This document shows, one piece after another, positions 1-8,772 of a stretch of DNA of 64,000 nt; positions within the stretch are counted from its first letter, which is position 1; each line of letters begins with the position of its first letter. Made by a program: the position numbers and the translations under genes. Below the pieces are notes generated by a model. That model was not told the DNA's origin and did no database searches. It saw only the letters and a list, made by a program, of their open reading frames with translations. Origin of the DNA: Acidicapsa ligni (lineage in GTDB: Bacteria; Acidobacteriota; Terriglobia; Terriglobales; Acidobacteriaceae). The stretch is from the NCBI RefSeq assembly GCF_025685655.1, contig NZ_JAGSYG010000001.1:992001-1056000 (forward strand), read 5' to 3'.

Positions 1-884
1 GTGGCGATGGTGCGCTCGTTGATGATGCCGGTGGTTTGCGGGGTGAGGCCGACGTGGAGGGTGAGGTAGTCGGAGACGGCGAACAGTTCTTCGGTGGCTA
101 CGAGGCGGATACCGGCTTCGCGGGCGACGGCTGCGGAGACGAAGGGATCGTGGCCGACGATTTCGAGACCGAAGCCGCGGGCGCGTTTGGCTACTTCAAG
201 GCCGATGCGACCGAGGCCGAGGATGCCGAGGGTCTTGCCGCGGAGTTCTACGCCTTGCAGAGACTTCTTTTCCCACTTGCCTGCGTGCATGGTGGAGTTG
301 GCGAGGGGGAGCTTGCGGGCTAAAGCGAGCATGAGGCCGAGGGTGAGTTCGGCTACGGCTATAGCGTTGGCTCCGGGGGTGTTCATGACGACGATGCCGC
401 GGCGGGTGGCTGCGTCGGCGTCGATGTTGTCGACTCCTACGCCTGCGCGGCCGATTACGCGGAGCTTGGGGGCGTGTTCGAGCAGGGCGTCATCGACCTG
501 GACGGCGGAGCGGACGACGAGGGCGTCGGCATCGGCAAGGGCGTGTTCGAGGCCGTTGGGGAGCTGGTCGTGGGTGAGGATTTCCCAGCCGGGTTCGCTG
601 TCGAGGACGGCCAGGGTTGCGGGTGAGACCTTTTCCGCGAGGATGATCTTCATTGGAACTCCTTTAACTTTTTCTACGGATTCGTATTCGTCGAAACGGA
701 TGTCGTTTTGATCGCAGAAGAGATCGAACATGCGCACGACCGAGGCCTGGGGCTTGCCTTCGCCCTGCTCGTATTTCCAGATGGAGTTGGGGTGGACGCC
801 CAGCTTCTCGGCCATCTGGTACTGGTAGAGGTTTAGTTTTTTGCGGGCGATTATCAGCTTTTCGCCGAAGCTTAGGTCTGGCAT
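1..884 (-). CDS. serA: XRE-type HTH domain reading in frame into D-3-phosphoglycerate dehydrogenase (3' end outside window)
   Basis: The C-terminal part is the first enzyme of serine synthesis, oxidising 3-phosphoglycerate with NAD. It begins MKIILAEK at 653 and carries the Rossmann motif GLGRIG; the rest lies beyond base 1. The same frame runs upstream without a stop to an ATG at 884. It adds 77 residues: an XRE-like helix-turn-helix (EKLIIARKKLNLYQYQMAEK, then LGVHPNSIWKYEQGEG) and a short acidic linker. A good ribosome site, AAAGGAG, lies just before ATG 653, so a separate SerA could also be made from an internal start. Two readings are possible: a true HTH-SerA fusion, or a small regulator gene whose stop codon is missing, by nature or by sequencing error. 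The SerA identity is firm; the fusion is what the sequence shows, but its use is unknown. Confidence 0.85.
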   Translation of the reverse strand, partial: MPDLSFGEKLIIARKKLNLYQYQMAEKLGVHPNSIWKYEQGEGKPQASVVRMFDLFCDQNDIRFDEYESVEKVKGVPMKIILAEKVSPATLAVLDSEPGWEILTHDQLPNGLEHALADADALVVRSAVQVDDALLEHAPKLRVIGRAGVGVDNIDADAATRRGIVVMNTPGANAIAVAELTLGLMLALARKLPLANSTMHAGKWEKKSLQGVELRGKTLGILGLGRIGLEVAKRARGFGLEIVGHDPFVSAAVAREAGIRLVATEELFAVSDYLTLHVGLTPQTTGIINERTIA

Positions 885-978
885 TCGATTTACCTGGGGT
901 GTTGAGTTAAGCCTCGCTGGAGAAGCAGATTTTTCGCTTCGCTCAGGATGACGACAGTTCTTAGCTGGATTTGGTAAT

Positions 979-1013
979 CCCACATCTCCCGGCAAAAGCG
1001 CGGGAGATGTGGG
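979..1013 (-). terminator. Perfect 13-bp hairpin downstream of the aminotransferase gene
   Basis: Two 13-base arms, CCCACATCTCCCG at 979-991 and its exact complement at 1001-1013, enclose a 9-base loop. The hairpin sits just after the end of the minus-strand aminotransferase and before the HTH-SerA gene. It has no clear T tract, so it may be a weak terminator or a processing or stability element. A variant of the window's GCAGATT...GGATGAC hairpin repeat lies beside it at about 921-950. Confidence 0.5.
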
Positions 1014-1037
1014 CACCTAAGCATTGTTCCAATGCTG

Positions 1038-2246
1038 CTAGACGGTTACGGCGAAGGTTTCTTCGTAGGCTTGTTTGGGCTTGCGGGTGGCGAAAACCTG
1101 CTGTGCGGCAGCTACTCCCTGACCGAACTGGACGGGGAGTTTGAGGGTGTCGCGGGCGATGAGTTCGAGTGCGCCGAGCAGGGCTATGGTGTCCATGTAG
1201 TCGAAGAAGCCGAGGTGGGCGATGCGGAAGATTTTGCCCTTCATCTCGCCCTGACCGTTGGCGATGACGGCGCCGAAGCGCGACTTGAGTTCCTTGACGA
1301 CGGCGCCGGAATCGAGGCCTTCGGGGACGGAGACGGCGGTGGCTGCTGCAGCGGGCGCGGTTGGCGCGAAGAGGGTGAAGCCGAGGGCGACGAGTCCGGC
1401 GCGGGTCATGGCGGCGCAGGTTTCAGCGTTTTCGATGAGGCTGATACGGCCTTCGGCGAGATCGCCATTGGCCTGACCGGCGATGTAGTCGAGGGCTGCT
1501 CCGAGGCCTGCGATGAGGGAAACGGAGGGGGTGTAGGCGGATTCGCCGAGCTTGGCGGACTTACGCTCCTTGCGGAGATCGAAGTAGTAGCGCGGATTCT
1601 TGCTGGTTTCCATGGCGGCCCAGGCGCGGTCGCTGACGCTGAGGTAGGCGAGTCCGGGTGGGATCATGACTGCTTTTTGCGAGCCGCCGATGAGGACGTC
1701 GATGCCCCAGGCGTCTACGTCGAAGTGGGTGGTGCCGAGGCCGGTGATGGCGTCGACTACCAGGAGAGCTTGTGAGTTCGCGGCTTTGAGAGCTTCGGCG
1801 ATTCCGCGGATGTCGTGACGAGTGGCGGTGGAGGTTTCGGTGGCCTGGACGTAGACGGCTTTGTGCTCGGGCTTGAGGGCGGCCTTGATTGTGGCGAGGT
1901 CGAAGGTTTCGCCATAGGGGGCGTTGAGCACTTCGACGTTGCAACCAAAGGCTTTGGTGATGGCTGTCCAGCGTTCGCCGAACTTTCCGGCGGTCAGGAC
2001 GAGGACGGGATCGCCGGGCGAGGTGAGGTTGCTGACGGCGGCTTCCATTGCTCCGGTGCCGGAGGAGGAGAGCAGGAGAACGTCATTCCTGGTGCCGACG
2101 AATTCTTTGAGCTGGGCGAGGACCTTGGTGTAGAGGGCGCGAAACTCGGCGGTGCGGTGATGGAGGTCGGCGGCAGCCATGGCGAACTGGGCGGCGGGGA
2201 GTAAGGGGGTTGGTCCGGGGGTAAAGAGGCGGGTTTTACGGAACAT
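1038..2246 (-). CDS. Class V aminotransferase (alanine-glyoxylate / phosphoserine aminotransferase-like)
   Basis: This is a 402-residue PLP enzyme of the Aminotran_5 family. Visible hallmarks are the N-terminal FTPGPTP, the cofactor loop SSSGTGAMEAA, VVDAITGLG with the PLP-binding Asp, and GGSQKAVM with the Schiff-base lysine. Family members transfer amino groups between alanine or serine and glyoxylate or pyruvate; some act as phosphoserine aminotransferases. It lies directly upstream of serA on the same strand, which favours a role in serine or glycine metabolism, but the substrate is not proven. AAGGAG precedes ATG 2246, so the start is well supported. The 170-bp gap to the divergent yqeY-like gene should hold both promoters. 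Confidence 0.88.
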   Translation of the reverse strand: MFRKTRLFTPGPTPLLPAAQFAMAAADLHHRTAEFRALYTKVLAQLKEFVGTRNDVLLLSSSGTGAMEAAVSNLTSPGDPVLVLTAGKFGERWTAITKAFGCNVEVLNAPYGETFDLATIKAALKPEHKAVYVQATETSTATRHDIRGIAEALKAANSQALLVVDAITGLGTTHFDVDAWGIDVLIGGSQKAVMIPPGLAYLSVSDRAWAAMETSKNPRYYFDLRKERKSAKLGESAYTPSVSLIAGLGAALDYIAGQANGDLAEGRISLIENAETCAAMTRAGLVALGFTLFAPTAPAAAATAVSVPEGLDSGAVVKELKSRFGAVIANGQGEMKGKIFRIAHLGFFDYMDTIALLGALELIARDTLKLPVQFGQGVAAAQQVFATRKPKQAYEETFAVTV

Positions 2247-2416
2247 GATTGATCTCCTTCAAAATGTGGCCGGCGTCCACTGCGCGCCTGGGCTGCAATC
2301 ACAGAATACACATAAATGTGATTTATGTGAACGATGTATTTGGAATTTTGGGGTGAAATGCGCGAATGGGTACAATCGTAGAGACCGAAAGTTGCAAGAG
2401 ACAGAGGAGTTAAACG

Positions 2417-2890
2417 ATGAGCGAGACATTGGAAGTACGGGTTAAGGCAGAGACGATTACGGCCATGAAGGCGCGGGACGGCGAGCGGACGACGACTCTG
2501 CGGCTGATTACGACGGCGTTGAAGAACAAGGCGATTGAGAAGCGCGAGGAGCTTTCGGATGCGGAGTCGCAGCAAATCCTGGCGTCGATGATCAAGCAGC
2601 GGCGGGACTCGATTGAGCAGTTCACCAAGGGCGGAAGGCCGGAGCTGGCGGCGAAGGAAGCTGTCGAGATTGCGGTGATCGAGGAGTTTTTGCCCAAGGC
2701 GCTGAGTACGGAAGAGTTATCGGTCCTGGTGGGGCTGGTGGTGGCCCAGATCGCTGAGGGTGCGGCGCAAAAGCCTGGTCCCAAGGAGATGGGGACGGTC
2801 ATAAAGGCTGTTCAGGCGCGGTTGCAGGCGGATGGGCTGCGGGCTGAGGGACGGCTGGTGAGTGAGGCTGTGAAGGCTGCCTTGGCTTAG
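2417..2890 (+). CDS. GatB/YqeY domain protein
   Basis: This 157-residue protein matches the YqeY family: the start MSETLEVRVKAETITAMKARD, the REELSDAESQQILASMIKQRRDSIEQF block, EFLPKALSTEEL, and a C-terminal KEMGTVIKAVQARL segment. YqeY resembles the tail domain of the GatB subunit of tRNA-dependent amidotransferase and probably binds tRNA or assists aminoacylation; the exact role is unknown. The length is normal for the family. GAGGAG lies about 7 bases before ATG. The gene is transcribed away from the aminotransferase. Confidence 0.9.
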   Translation: MSETLEVRVKAETITAMKARDGERTTTLRLITTALKNKAIEKREELSDAESQQILASMIKQRRDSIEQFTKGGRPELAAKEAVEIAVIEEFLPKALSTEELSVLVGLVVAQIAEGAAQKPGPKEMGTVIKAVQARLQADGLRAEGRLVSEAVKAALA

Positions 2891-2963
2891 AGGCCGTTTT
2901 GCGCAGACTGTTTTTGCGCGAATGTGTGTTGGGTGAGGCCTTAGGATAGTCGCGAGGGATGCC

Positions 2964-4832
2964 ATGATGCTTCGCCGTACTTTTCTCAAGAATGGATTGA
3001 AGACTGCCGGGGCTGCTTCGGCTTTGCTGGGGGCGAAATCCCGCGCTTTGGCGGTTGCCGGTGCGGGTGCTGCGCCGCTGCTGGAGTTTGGCTACGGGGA
3101 TGTGCAGCTTGCTCCGGGGATTGCTCAGATGCAGTTTGAGCAGACGCAGTCGGTAATGATGGGTATGGACGAGGACTCGCTTTTGAGGCCGTGGAGGCTG
3201 CGGGCGGGATTGCCTGCTGCGGGCAGGCCGATGGGCGGATGGTATGACGAGGTTCCGCTGGTGAAGACGCCGAGCGGAGGGACAGGGTTTGCTCCGGCGC
3301 ACTCCTTTGGGCAATGGATCTCGGCTCTTGCGCGGGGGTATGCGATCAATCAGGATCCTAAAACCAGGGCTAAGTTAGAACGGCTGCTGGCTTTGTATGA
3401 GCCGGCTATCTCGGATAAGTTCTATGCTAACTTCCGCTTTCCTGCTTATAACTACGACAAGATGGTGATGGGGCTGATTGATGCGCACCAGTTTGCGGGG
3501 ATGCCGAAGGCTTTTGATCTTCTGAATCAGACTACGGATGCTGCGGAGATGCATTTGCCTCCGACGGCATTGGATCGCGATGAGCCGCAGCGAAAGTGGC
3601 GTGCTTCGGTTGGGGATAACACGACGGATGACTATACGTGGGATGAGTCCTACACGATGCCGGAGAACTTATATCTCGCGGCGCAGCGCGGTGCGGGTGA
3701 TCGCTACCGGAATATGGCTCCGAGATATCTATTGAATGCGAGTTACTTCGATCCTCTATCGGAGGGCAGGAATGTGCTGCCGGGGCATCATGCTTACAGC
3801 TTTTGCAATGCGCTGAGTTCGGCGATGCAGGCGTACATGGTGGGTGGGAGCGAGAAGCATTTACGCGCCGCATCGAATGCCTTTGACATGATCGTGAATA
3901 CGCAGAGTTATGCGACGGGCGGATGGGGTCCGGATGAGAGCTTTCGCGAGCCGGGAAGTGGCGCGTTGTATGCGAGTCTGACGAATTCGAAACATAGCTT
4001 TGAGACGCCTTGCGGGAGTTATGCGCATTCCAAGTTGACGCGCTATCTATTGCGGGTTACTCGCGATGGTAAATACGGCGACAGCATGGAGCGGGTGCTG
4101 TATAACACGGTGCTTGGCGCGAAGGAGCTGCAGCAGGATGGGCACTCTTTCTATTACTCGGATTACAGCAATACGGGGCATAAGTTCTACTTCGACGATA
4201 AGTGGCCCTGCTGCTCGGGGACGTTGCCGCAGGTGGCGGCGGATTATCGAATACTGAGTTACTTTCATGATACGGACGGGGTGTATGTGAACCTGTATCT
4301 TCCTTCTACTTTGAAGTGGACGGGAGGGAATGGTGCGCGGCTGGAGTTGACGCAGTCGGGCGGATATCCGCTGGAGGGCAGGACGAACCTGGTTTTGCGG
4401 GCCTCGAAGGCGGAGACGTTTGCGCTGCGGTTGCGGATTCCGGTGTGGGCCAATGTGGATGCGAGTGACCCTGTGATGATTCGCGTGAATGGGCAGCCGG
4501 TTGCGGCTCCGATTGCGACGGGTTTTGCTACGCTGCGGCGCAAGTGGAAGGACGGGGATCGCGTGGAGTTGAATCTTCCGTTGCCGATGCGGCTGGAGGC
4601 TATCGATCCGCAACATCCTGAGACGGTGGCGCTGGTGCGTGGGCCGCTGGTGTTGTTTGCCATGACGGATGAAGATCCGAGGGTGAGCCGCGATCAGTTG
4701 TTGAGCGCGAAACGCCAGCGTGGGCAGAGTGTGTGGATGGCGGAGAGTGGCGCGGGTCCGCTGCTGCTGACGCCGTTTACGGAGATACGGGAAGAGCGAT
4801 ATCGGACGTATGTGACGCTGACGTCAGCCTGA
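2964..4832 (+). CDS. Glycoside hydrolase family 127 (beta-L-arabinofuranosidase-like), Tat-exported
   Basis: This 622-residue protein has a twin-arginine leader (RRTFLKNGLKTAGAASALLG) and the (alpha/alpha)6-barrel sequence of GH127/DUF1680. Characterised members remove beta-L-arabinofuranose from plant glycans, using a cysteine nucleophile beside a zinc ion. The likely zinc and catalytic residues are visible: Glu347 and Cys350 in FETPCGS, and Cys416-Cys417 in WPCCSG. Export plus this fold suggests plant polysaccharide breakdown outside the cytoplasm. ATG 2964 and ATG 2967 are both possible starts, preceded by GAGGGA. An APC permease follows closely on the same strand, but its substrate need not be related. 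The exact glycosidic specificity is inferred only from the family. Confidence 0.88.
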   Translation: MMLRRTFLKNGLKTAGAASALLGAKSRALAVAGAGAAPLLEFGYGDVQLAPGIAQMQFEQTQSVMMGMDEDSLLRPWRLRAGLPAAGRPMGGWYDEVPLVKTPSGGTGFAPAHSFGQWISALARGYAINQDPKTRAKLERLLALYEPAISDKFYANFRFPAYNYDKMVMGLIDAHQFAGMPKAFDLLNQTTDAAEMHLPPTALDRDEPQRKWRASVGDNTTDDYTWDESYTMPENLYLAAQRGAGDRYRNMAPRYLLNASYFDPLSEGRNVLPGHHAYSFCNALSSAMQAYMVGGSEKHLRAASNAFDMIVNTQSYATGGWGPDESFREPGSGALYASLTNSKHSFETPCGSYAHSKLTRYLLRVTRDGKYGDSMERVLYNTVLGAKELQQDGHSFYYSDYSNTGHKFYFDDKWPCCSGTLPQVAADYRILSYFHDTDGVYVNLYLPSTLKWTGGNGARLELTQSGGYPLEGRTNLVLRASKAETFALRLRIPVWANVDASDPVMIRVNGQPVAAPIATGFATLRRKWKDGDRVELNLPLPMRLEAIDPQHPETVALVRGPLVLFAMTDEDPRVSRDQLLSAKRQRGQSVWMAESGAGPLLLTPFTEIREERYRTYVTLTSA

Positions 4833-4904
4833 TAAAAAAGCGTGGCGTTGCTGACTGGGTTAGAGTCGAGGCAGGCGGCATCCAATCCAGCAGCGGGGTT
4901 TTGC

Positions 4905-6341
4905 ATGGCTTTCAGGTCGGGGCGTAGATCGGGTAAGGCGATGCCTGATGATGCTCGCCCGGGCAATTTGGGGGCTGGTAATTCCCGGACTGGCAATTCA
5001 AGGGCAAGTAATCATCTGAAGCGCATCCTGGGGCTTGGCTTTGGGGTTGCGGTGATCTTTGGCGGGACGGTGGGCGTGGGGATTCTGCGGCTGCCGGGGA
5101 TGATTGCGGAGCAGTTGCAGAGTGAGTGGCTGATCCTGCTGGTGTGGGTGCTGGGTGGTATCTATGCGCTGCTGGGGGCAGTTTCCGTTGCCGAGTTAGG
5201 CGTGGCGATGCCGCAGGCGGGTGGATTTTATGTGTATTCGCGAAGAGCGTTTGGACCGGGAACCGGCTTTGCGATGGGCTGGACTGACTGGTTGAATAAC
5301 TGCGCCGTGATTGCATACGGAGCGGTGGCGGCTGCGGAATATATAGCTTCTTTATTGCCGGGAGTTACCGAACAGGATACGACGCTGCAGAAGGGGATTG
5401 CGCTGGGGTTGCTGGCGCTGTTCTGTGGATTGCATTGGCTGGGGCTGCGGGTTAGCAGCGGCATTCAGAAGATCACGAGCGTTGTGACGGCGGTTACGTT
5501 TGTGGTGTTGGCTGTGGCTTGTTTTCTGCATCCGAGAGTGCCGCATGTTGCGCGTTTCTGGGGTGCTGGAACTGCGCCTGGCTGGGCGGGATGGATGGCT
5601 CTCCTGGTGCCGATGGTGGCCGCGTTGCGCGCGATTATGGTGACTTATGACGGGTGGTACGCGGCTATCTACTTTACAGAGGAAGATACAGATGCGGCGA
5701 AGCATTTACCCCGGTTGATGATTAGTGGCGTGTTAGTGGTGATGGGGCTGTACCTGTTGATGAACCTGGCATTTCTTCACGTGCTTTCAATTCCGGAGAT
5801 GGCTAACTCCAGGTTACCGGCGGCGGAGGCGGCGCGGCTTGTTCTTCCTGCGTGGAGCGGCAAGTTTGTAACTGTGCTTTCGTTGCTGACGCTGCTGGGA
5901 TTGATCAATGCGGTGTTACTGGGTGCGCCGCGTATCCTGCTTGCGATTGGGCGCGATGGGTTGTTTTCCAGGCGGGCTGCGTGGGTGAGCGAGAATGGAA
6001 CGCCGGGGGTAGCGTTGCTGCTTTCGGCGGCGATGGCTGCGGTGTTTCTTGTGAGCGGACGGCTGGAAGAGATTATTGCCGTGGCGGCGATCCTGGTGGC
6101 TGGAATGTACTGCGTGAACTATATTGCGGTGTTTCGATTGCGAAGCCGCGAGCCGCGGTTGAAGCGGCCTTTTCGTGCGTGGGGATATCCGCTGAGCACG
6201 GGAGTGGTGCTGGCGGGGTCACTGGTGTTTCTGGTGGCGGCTATTCATGATGACCCGCTGAGTGCGGCCAAGGCGCTTGTGCTGCTGATGATCGCGGTGC
6301 CTGCGTATCTGTGGATGCGGGGACGCGCCAAACTTACATAG
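4905..6341 (+). CDS. APC superfamily amino acid permease
   Basis: This is an integral membrane transporter with about 12 hydrophobic segments. The first (GVAVIFGGTVGVGILRLPGM) carries the APC-type GxG helix break that contacts the amino-acid backbone. PQAGGFYVYSRRAFGPGTGF is also typical. Members exchange or import amino acids or related amines; the substrate here is unknown. The start is uncertain: the frame is open from GTG 4842, and ATGs at 4905 and 4941 are candidates with weak ribosome sites. The first 60 residues are a low-complexity tail made of short imperfect repeats (GNLGAGNSRTGNS) and are probably disordered. It follows the GH127 gene and may be cotranscribed with it. Confidence 0.88.
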   Translation: MAFRSGRRSGKAMPDDARPGNLGAGNSRTGNSRASNHLKRILGLGFGVAVIFGGTVGVGILRLPGMIAEQLQSEWLILLVWVLGGIYALLGAVSVAELGVAMPQAGGFYVYSRRAFGPGTGFAMGWTDWLNNCAVIAYGAVAAAEYIASLLPGVTEQDTTLQKGIALGLLALFCGLHWLGLRVSSGIQKITSVVTAVTFVVLAVACFLHPRVPHVARFWGAGTAPGWAGWMALLVPMVAALRAIMVTYDGWYAAIYFTEEDTDAAKHLPRLMISGVLVVMGLYLLMNLAFLHVLSIPEMANSRLPAAEAARLVLPAWSGKFVTVLSLLTLLGLINAVLLGAPRILLAIGRDGLFSRRAAWVSENGTPGVALLLSAAMAAVFLVSGRLEEIIAVAAILVAGMYCVNYIAVFRLRSREPRLKRPFRAWGYPLSTGVVLAGSLVFLVAAIHDDPLSAAKALVLLMIAVPAYLWMRGRAKLT

Positions 6342-6382
6342 CGTACTCAGCTCACAGAGACTAAGCTCACATAGATTGATAT

Positions 6383-6778
6383 TTATGTGAGAAGTTGCAT
6401 TCCAGTGGCTTTTACTGCGTTTCGATCGAAAGTTACAACTGAATTACAGCCTGAGGCGCGAGCGCAGCCTGCGATGAGGCAGTCACTCAAGTCTGAGTTA
6501 GTCTGTTCGACAAGCAGGAGAGCGTCCCAGACGAGCGGCTCGGCTTCTATGACTAACTGCTGGCTGGCCAGGAGTGTCGCGGTTGCCTGGATGCACTGGG
6601 CCCGACTTAGTTTATAGCCACGACTTAATACCCACCAGAGCTCGACGATGGTCACGAGCGGGATAAACCCCGGCTTGTCTGCGGTGAGCGAAGCCATGAA
6701 TGCATTGGCTATGGCTGATTGGTACGGATCATCCTGGGTAATGAAACGGACGAGGATGTTTGTGTCGATCCCGATCAA
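6383..6778 (-). CDS. vapC: PIN-domain ribonuclease toxin (VapC family)
   Basis: This 131-residue PIN domain starts with MIGIDTNILVRFI, where the Asp is the first metal ligand. It has a middle acidic VELWWVL segment and a C-terminal NSDLSDCLIAG...VVTFD block with the remaining acidic residues. VapC toxins cut RNA, often initiator tRNA or rRNA, using Mg2+. The reading frame overlaps the upstream antitoxin by 4 bases, which suggests translational coupling. The catalytic acids appear intact, so the toxin is probably functional. The RNA target cannot be told from the sequence. Confidence 0.9.
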   Translation of the reverse strand: MIGIDTNILVRFITQDDPYQSAIANAFMASLTADKPGFIPLVTIVELWWVLSRGYKLSRAQCIQATATLLASQQLVIEAEPLVWDALLLVEQTNSDLSDCLIAGCARASGCNSVVTFDRNAVKATGMQLLT

Positions 6779-7044
6779 ACAGCTTCCGTTTCTTCGTCCG
6801 ATTTGTGGTGTTCGGCTCCGCTGCTGGCAATGGCTTCGTTCATTTCTTCAATGGATAAAGCGTGATGGAATTTGCCGAACATGCCTTTGAGTGCCTGGAC
6901 ACTGCCGTTTTTGGGAAGCAGGACGACTCTTCCTTGTTCGTTTCGTGCAAATTCGATTCGATCCCCGGCTTTTAAGCCCAGTTCTGTCCGTACCTCGATC
7001 GGGATGGTAATTTGCCCTTTTGAAGTCATGGTAGCGCTTGCCAT
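6775..7044 (-). CDS. vapB: AbrB/SpoVT-fold antitoxin (VapB/MazE-like)
   Basis: This 89-residue protein has a swapped-hairpin DNA-binding domain, visible as TMTSKGQITIPIEVRTELGL followed by KAGDRIEF and GRVVLLPK. The C-terminal part, after residue 50, is hydrophilic and should wrap the PIN toxin. AAGGAG lies 8 bases before ATG 7044. Such antitoxins neutralise their toxin and repress their own promoter, here in the A/T-rich stretch just upstream. The pair stands alone between an APC permease and RNase HI with no mobile-element remains. Confidence 0.9.
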   Translation of the reverse strand: MASATMTSKGQITIPIEVRTELGLKAGDRIEFARNEQGRVVLLPKNGSVQALKGMFGKFHHALSIEEMNEAIASSGAEHHKSDEETEAV

Positions 7045-7106
7045 GGAATCTTCTCCTTACATTTTAAACTTTATCTTACTTGATGAAGATTACAAGGAGA
7101 GCGGGC

Positions 7107-7802
7107 TTATTCGCGGACGATTTTTACGAAGATTCCGTCGGGGAGTTCGCCTTCGATCAAGTGGATTACGCCATTTTTTACGAAGCCTTCGAGGACCTGG
7201 CGGGGTTGGGAGAGTTTTGGCGGGGCGGTGCGTGCGGCTGGACTTGCTGCCGGACTTGCTGCCGGGCGGGCGGCTATGTGCGGTGTGGAGACGGACGGCA
7301 AGGAGGACGGCGATGGGGATGCTGAGGTGGCTGGGGTTCGGCCCATTCCGCGGTCCATGGCGTCGTTGGCTAGCTGGTCGGCTTCTTTGTTGCCGCCGCG
7401 CAGGGTGTGGGCGATTTCGAATTTTTCGAGCTTGCTGACGCGACGGCGGGCTTCTTCCCAGAGGGGGCGCAGGTCGGGGCTGTTGACTTTGTATTTGCCC
7501 TGCATCTGCTTGACCATCAGCTCGGAGTCGGCGACGACGCGTATGCGGGGCTGATTGTTTTCAATGCACCAGGCGAGGACGCCGAGCAGGGCGGAGTATT
7601 CGGCGTAGTTGTTGGTGCGCTTGCCGAGGTATTCGCTGAGGCGGGCGAGGACGCGGCCCTGCTGGTCTTCGATGACTGCTCCGTAGCCGGCTGGGCCGGG
7701 GTTGCCGCGGGAACCGCCGTCGCAATGGGCGATGAGGAGTTCGGAGGAGGATTTTGGCGTTGGATTGGAGCCTGGGAGGTCGGGAAAGAGGGTGGCGTTC
7801 AT
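7107..7802 (-). CDS. rnhA: Ribonuclease HI-family protein with Ala/Pro-rich C-terminal extension
   Basis: This enzyme degrades RNA in RNA-DNA hybrids. The four acidic catalytic residues are in place: IAHCDGGSRGNPGPAGYG (Asp), NNYAEYSALLGVL (Glu), VVADSELMVKQM (Asp) and GGNKEADQLAND (Asp). The domain ends near residue 150. About 80 further residues follow, with a short repeat (ARPAASPAASPAARTAPP) and then a conserved-looking end, VLEGFVKNGVIHLIEGELPD. The function of that tail is unknown. The length of 231 residues is longer than minimal RNase HI (about 155) because of it. Confidence 0.9.
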   Translation of the reverse strand: MNATLFPDLPGSNPTPKSSSELLIAHCDGGSRGNPGPAGYGAVIEDQQGRVLARLSEYLGKRTNNYAEYSALLGVLAWCIENNQPRIRVVADSELMVKQMQGKYKVNSPDLRPLWEEARRRVSKLEKFEIAHTLRGGNKEADQLANDAMDRGMGRTPATSASPSPSSLPSVSTPHIAARPAASPAASPAARTAPPKLSQPRQVLEGFVKNGVIHLIEGELPDGIFVKIVRE

Positions 7803-7934
7803 CGGATTCAGTGTATCGGGTTTGGGGTGGACTCTTAAACGCAGCTTTTTAACAGGTCGAAATTGCTCACCTCGCTGGTTTTATGTCGTCTATCTGGCAC
7901 GCGGACAGGTGTTTTTCCCGGAGAACGAATACGT

Positions 7935-8678
7935 ATGGCGACAGACGCAGTTCCTTTTGGTGATCCGTTGGTGACGGCATGGTCGAGTGTACGGAGCGTA
8001 CAATCCTCCCAAGTGATGGAGACGAAAGCTACCAACGGGCGGGTCGGCCAGATGCGTCAGCAGGCCAGTTCTCAAAGCGAGACGGAAGATCGTCTGCGGG
8101 CGCGAGCCACGGAGATGGACCTGATTCGCGAGGCGCAGGCGGGTTCGCGGGCGGCTTTTGATTCGCTGGTGCGGCAGTATGAGCACCAGGTTCTGCGGCT
8201 GGCCCTGCATCTGACGGGCAGCGAGCAGGACGCGGAGGACATTTACCAGGAAGCCTTTTTGAAGGCTTACCGGTACCTGGGGAATTTCAGGTTCGAGTGC
8301 TCTTTCTATACATGGATTTATAGGATCGTTACAAACCTGTGTTTGGATATGTTGCGACGCAGGAAGACTCGGAAAGAGGATCAGTCGGTCGTTCTGGATC
8401 ACTCGGGGGACGAGATTGATTTGATGGCTGCGGTGTCGGATGACCGGGCCTATTCCAATCCTGCGAAAGAGTTGGATCGCAAGGTGCTGGGCCAGCGGAT
8501 CCAGGTTGCGCTGGAGACATTGACGCCGCGTGAGCGGACGGTATTTGAGCTGAAGCATTACCAGGGTCTCCGATTGAGGACAATCGGGGAGATGTTGAAC
8601 ACGACAGAAGAAACCGCCAAAAATACGCTCTTCAGGGCGACTAAAAAGTTGAGAAGTCAACTGGCGGGATTGCGGTAA
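7935..8678 (+). CDS. ECF RNA polymerase sigma factor (RpoE-like)
   Basis: This is an alternative sigma factor with region 2 (FDSLVRQYEHQVLRLALHLT, AEDIYQEAFLKAYR, YTWIYRIVTNLCLD) and region 4 (TLTPRERTVFELKHYQGL, IGEMLNTTEETAKNTLFRA). It should direct RNA polymerase to a stress regulon. The start is uncertain: ATG 7935 is chosen because GGAG stands 10 bases before it; the frame is open from 7863, and an N-terminal extension of about 50 residues precedes region 2. The next two genes on the same strand, a zinc-finger anti-sigma factor and a PDZ protein, form a plausible sigma-E-like signalling set. Confidence 0.9.
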   Translation: MATDAVPFGDPLVTAWSSVRSVQSSQVMETKATNGRVGQMRQQASSQSETEDRLRARATEMDLIREAQAGSRAAFDSLVRQYEHQVLRLALHLTGSEQDAEDIYQEAFLKAYRYLGNFRFECSFYTWIYRIVTNLCLDMLRRRKTRKEDQSVVLDHSGDEIDLMAAVSDDRAYSNPAKELDRKVLGQRIQVALETLTPRERTVFELKHYQGLRLRTIGEMLNTTEETAKNTLFRATKKLRSQLAGLR

Positions 8679-8772
8679 ACAGGTTGTCCGACGGATTGCT
8701 GGTGGGTGTTGACGCATCGATCAAGGCAATCGGGAGAGCCGAACTTTTGAGGCAGTACAGGACGTAAACATC

